NCBI GenBank assembly: GCA_019118605.1
Contig: DWYP01000011.1
Location: forward strand, 1 to 45,517
Length of the DNA: 45,517 nt
Direction of reading: 5' to 3'
Origin: Candidatus Alistipes faecavium
GTDB lineage: Bacteria; Bacteroidota; Bacteroidia; Bacteroidales; Rikenellaceae
The notes under the pieces are model-generated. The model was not told where the DNA came from. It ran no database searches and was given only the letters and a program-made list of their open reading frames with translations. Shown here piece after piece: positions 43,872 to 45,517 of this stretch (its first letter is position 1; every line of letters starts with the position of its first letter). The position numbers and the translations under genes were made by a program.

Positions 43872-45517
43872 TTATTTCTCGATCAGCGAGATCGACCGCT
43901 GGATGAAATCCGTGAGGTTCTTGCCCTTGAGCATGCCGTTCGTGAGCAGCGCCAGGTCGATGATCTGCTTCACGAGCTTGTTCTCGCCGCCGATCGCGCG
44001 CAGCCGCTCGTTGCGCTCGTCACGCAGCGTGACGATCTTCTTCGACAGCTCCTCGCGCGTCGACTTCTCCTCGGCCGTGAGCTCCTCCTCCTTCTTGCCT
44101 TTGGTCACCTCCTCGAAGCGCTTCTCCTCGGCAACCGCGGCGTCGATCTTCTTCGTGATGGACTTCAGCTTGTCGCCGTAGGCCTTCTCCACATCGGAGA
44201 GGATGTCGATGACAATCGGGTGGTTGCCGTTTACGGCAATCGTGAAGTGGTCGGGCATCTGTCCGTAGAACTGGCTCATGCCCCCGCCGCCGACCTGCGC
44301 CATCTCCTTCATCCGGCGCATGAACTCGTTCTGCGTGATGACCACAGGGGCCTCGTCGGGCGACATGGCCTCGAACGAGATCGAATAGTGGATCTTCTCG
44401 TCCTTGGGCATCTGGCTCTCGAAAACCGGCGTCAGCAGCTCCTGCTGGGCCTCCGTGAGCGAGATCTTCAGGTTCTCCTCCTTCTGGATCAGCTTGTCGA
44501 TCACGTCGCTGTCGACACGCACGAAGCGCACGTCCTTGTTCTTCGACTCATACCAGTTGACATAGTGGTTGTCCAGCGGGCCGTCCATCCACAGCACGTC
44601 ATAACCCTTGCCCTGCGCCGCCTCGAGGAACGTATGCTTCTCCTCGGGATCGTCCACGTAGAGGAAGATGACGTTCTTGTTCTTGTCGGTCTGCGCCTCC
44701 TTCACCTTCTCGGTGTACTCCTTCGGGGTGTAGTACTTGCCATCGACACTCTTCCAGAGCATGAAATCCGTGGCCTTCTCGGCAAACTTCTCGTCGGTGA
44801 GGATGCCGTACTGGATGAAGATCTTCAGGTCGTCCCACTTCGACTCGTAGTCCGGGCGCATCGTGTTGAAGAGCTCCTGCAGGCGGTCGGCAACCTTGCG
44901 CGTAATGTAGCTCGAGATCTTCTTCACGTTGGCGTCGCTCTGCAGGTAGCTGCGCGAGACGTTCAGCGGAATATCCGGGGAGTCGATCACGCCGTGCAGC
45001 AGCGTAAGGTACTCCGGGACGATGCCCTCGACCTGATCCGTGACGTAGACCTGGTTGCAGTAGAGCTGGATCTTGTTGCGCTGGATTTCGAAGTTGTTGT
45101 GGATCTTCGGGAAGTAGAGGATGCCGGTCAGGTGGAACGGGTAGTCGATGTTCAGATGGATCGAGAAGAGGGGTTCGTCGCTCAACGGGTAGAGTTCGCG
45201 GTAGAACTCCTTGTACTGCTCCTCGGTGATCTCCGACGGCTTGCGGGTCCACAGCGGGTCGACGTCGTTGATGATGTTGTCCTTGTCGGTGTCGACGTAC
45301 TTTCCGTCCTTCCACTCCTTGACCTTGCCGAAGGCGATCGGGACGGGCAGGAAACGGCAGTATTTCTTCAGCAGCTCCGAGACCTTCGACTCCTCGGCGT
45401 ACTCGTAGGCATCCTCCGAAAGGTGCAGGACGACCGTCGTACCGCGGTCATGCGCCTCATCGCTCTCCTCCATCTCGAACTCCGGGGTTCCCGTGCAGCT
45501 CCAGTGCACGGTCTTCG
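43872..45517 (-). CDS. htpG: Molecular chaperone HtpG (Hsp90), N-terminal part outside the window
   Basis: C-terminal about 548 residues of HtpG. The reading frame is open to the right edge of the window (the last codons read KTVHWSC), so the first about 130 residues, most of the GHKL ATPase domain, are missing. Visible landmarks are GTTVVLHLSED, the middle-domain LYCNQVYVTD and GVIDSPDIPLNVSRSYLQ (the catalytic-loop region with the conserved Arg), KYYTPKEY, and a C-terminal dimerisation region with a charged KGKKEEELTAEEK linker. It refolds client proteins with ATP, with DnaK. A terminator follows the stop. Confidence 0.97.
   Translation of the reverse strand, partial: KTVHWSCTGTPEFEMEESDEAHDRGTTVVLHLSEDAYEYAEESKVSELLKKYCRFLPVPIAFGKVKEWKDGKYVDTDKDNIINDVDPLWTRKPSEITEEQYKEFYRELYPLSDEPLFSIHLNIDYPFHLTGILYFPKIHNNFEIQRNKIQLYCNQVYVTDQVEGIVPEYLTLLHGVIDSPDIPLNVSRSYLQSDANVKKISSYITRKVADRLQELFNTMRPDYESKWDDLKIFIQYGILTDEKFAEKATDFMLWKSVDGKYYTPKEYTEKVKEAQTDKNKNVIFLYVDDPEEKHTFLEAAQGKGYDVLWMDGPLDNHYVNWYESKNKDVRFVRVDSDVIDKLIQKEENLKISLTEAQQELLTPVFESQMPKDEKIHYSISFEAMSPDEAPVVITQNEFMRRMKEMAQVGGGGMSQFYGQMPDHFTIAVNGNHPIVIDILSDVEKAYGDKLKSITKKIDAAVAEEKRFEEVTKGKKEEELTAEEKSTREELSKKIVTLRDERNERLRAIGGENKLVKQIIDLALLTNGMLKGKNLTDFIQRSISLIEK

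Overview
This window looks like a chromosomal segment of a GC-rich gut Bacteroidetes, most likely Rikenellaceae and close to Alistipes. The evidence is indirect. The -7 promoter boxes follow the Bacteroidetes TAnnTTTG pattern (mostly TATCTTTG or TATATTTG, sometimes with TTTG or TTG about 20 bp upstream). Leaders are A-rich and I see no clear Shine-Dalgarno sequences. The gene content is also typical: FeoA-FeoB fusion, Hc1-like mini-histone, PorV/PorQ-type outer-membrane protein, DUF4838 and GH43 secreted glycosidase-like proteins, TlpA-type lipoprotein and a tmRNA whose tag begins with Gly. I see no phage, insertion sequence, CRISPR array, tRNA or rRNA. The window is dense, ordinary chromosome.

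Layout: 1-4.96 kb (+) holds the end of a RecD-like helicase, a UDG-superfamily glycosylase and mutS. 5.2-8.8 kb (-) holds udk, gyrB and an ftsE-like ABC ATPase. 8.86-9.26 kb (+) is ssrA (tmRNA), divergent from ftsE. 9.4-11.6 kb (-) is a secreted DUF4838 protein. 11.7-13.3 kb (+) is purT plus a cyclophilin. 13.4-20.8 kb (-) holds an aminotransferase, an AspT/YidE-type transporter, lrgB-lrgA, a 51-aa FeoB-associated Cys-rich protein and a feoAB fusion. 21.2 kb (+) is an Hc1-like histone. 21.5-25.0 kb (-) is a probable envelope operon: a thioredoxin-fold protein, a BamA-type barrel and an EptA-type phosphoethanolamine transferase. 25.3 kb (+) is a low-molecular-weight tyrosine phosphatase. 25.9-27.7 kb (-) holds a PorV-like protein and fabG. 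27.8-30.9 kb (+) holds glyA, a DUF2461 protein and a GH43 enzyme. 31.0-35.1 kb (-) is a glmM / NlpE-like lipoprotein / M20 dipeptidase / inositol-monophosphatase cluster. 35.2-41.6 kb (+) is a nucleoside phosphorylase followed by a tight run: dnaN, DnaQ-type exonuclease, LysM plus periplasmic-binding-protein fusion, rex, a RibF lacking its kinase half, and a hotdog thioesterase. 41.7-45.5 kb (-) holds a TlpA-type lipoprotein and the 3' part of htpG.

The genes form a mosaic of DNA repair and replication (RecD-like helicase, UDG, mutS, gyrB, dnaN, exonuclease), translation quality control (tmRNA), central metabolism (udk, purT, glyA, fabG, glmM), iron uptake and envelope functions. Most convergent gene pairs share one strong hairpin terminator.

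I found no convincing undescribed multi-gene system. The points most worth checking are the tmRNA tag ending LALAA, the kinase-less RibF, the three-LysM plus type I binding-protein fusion, the symmetrical lrgA leader, predicted leaderless or nearly leaderless mRNAs, and short tandem duplications lying exactly across two stop codons.
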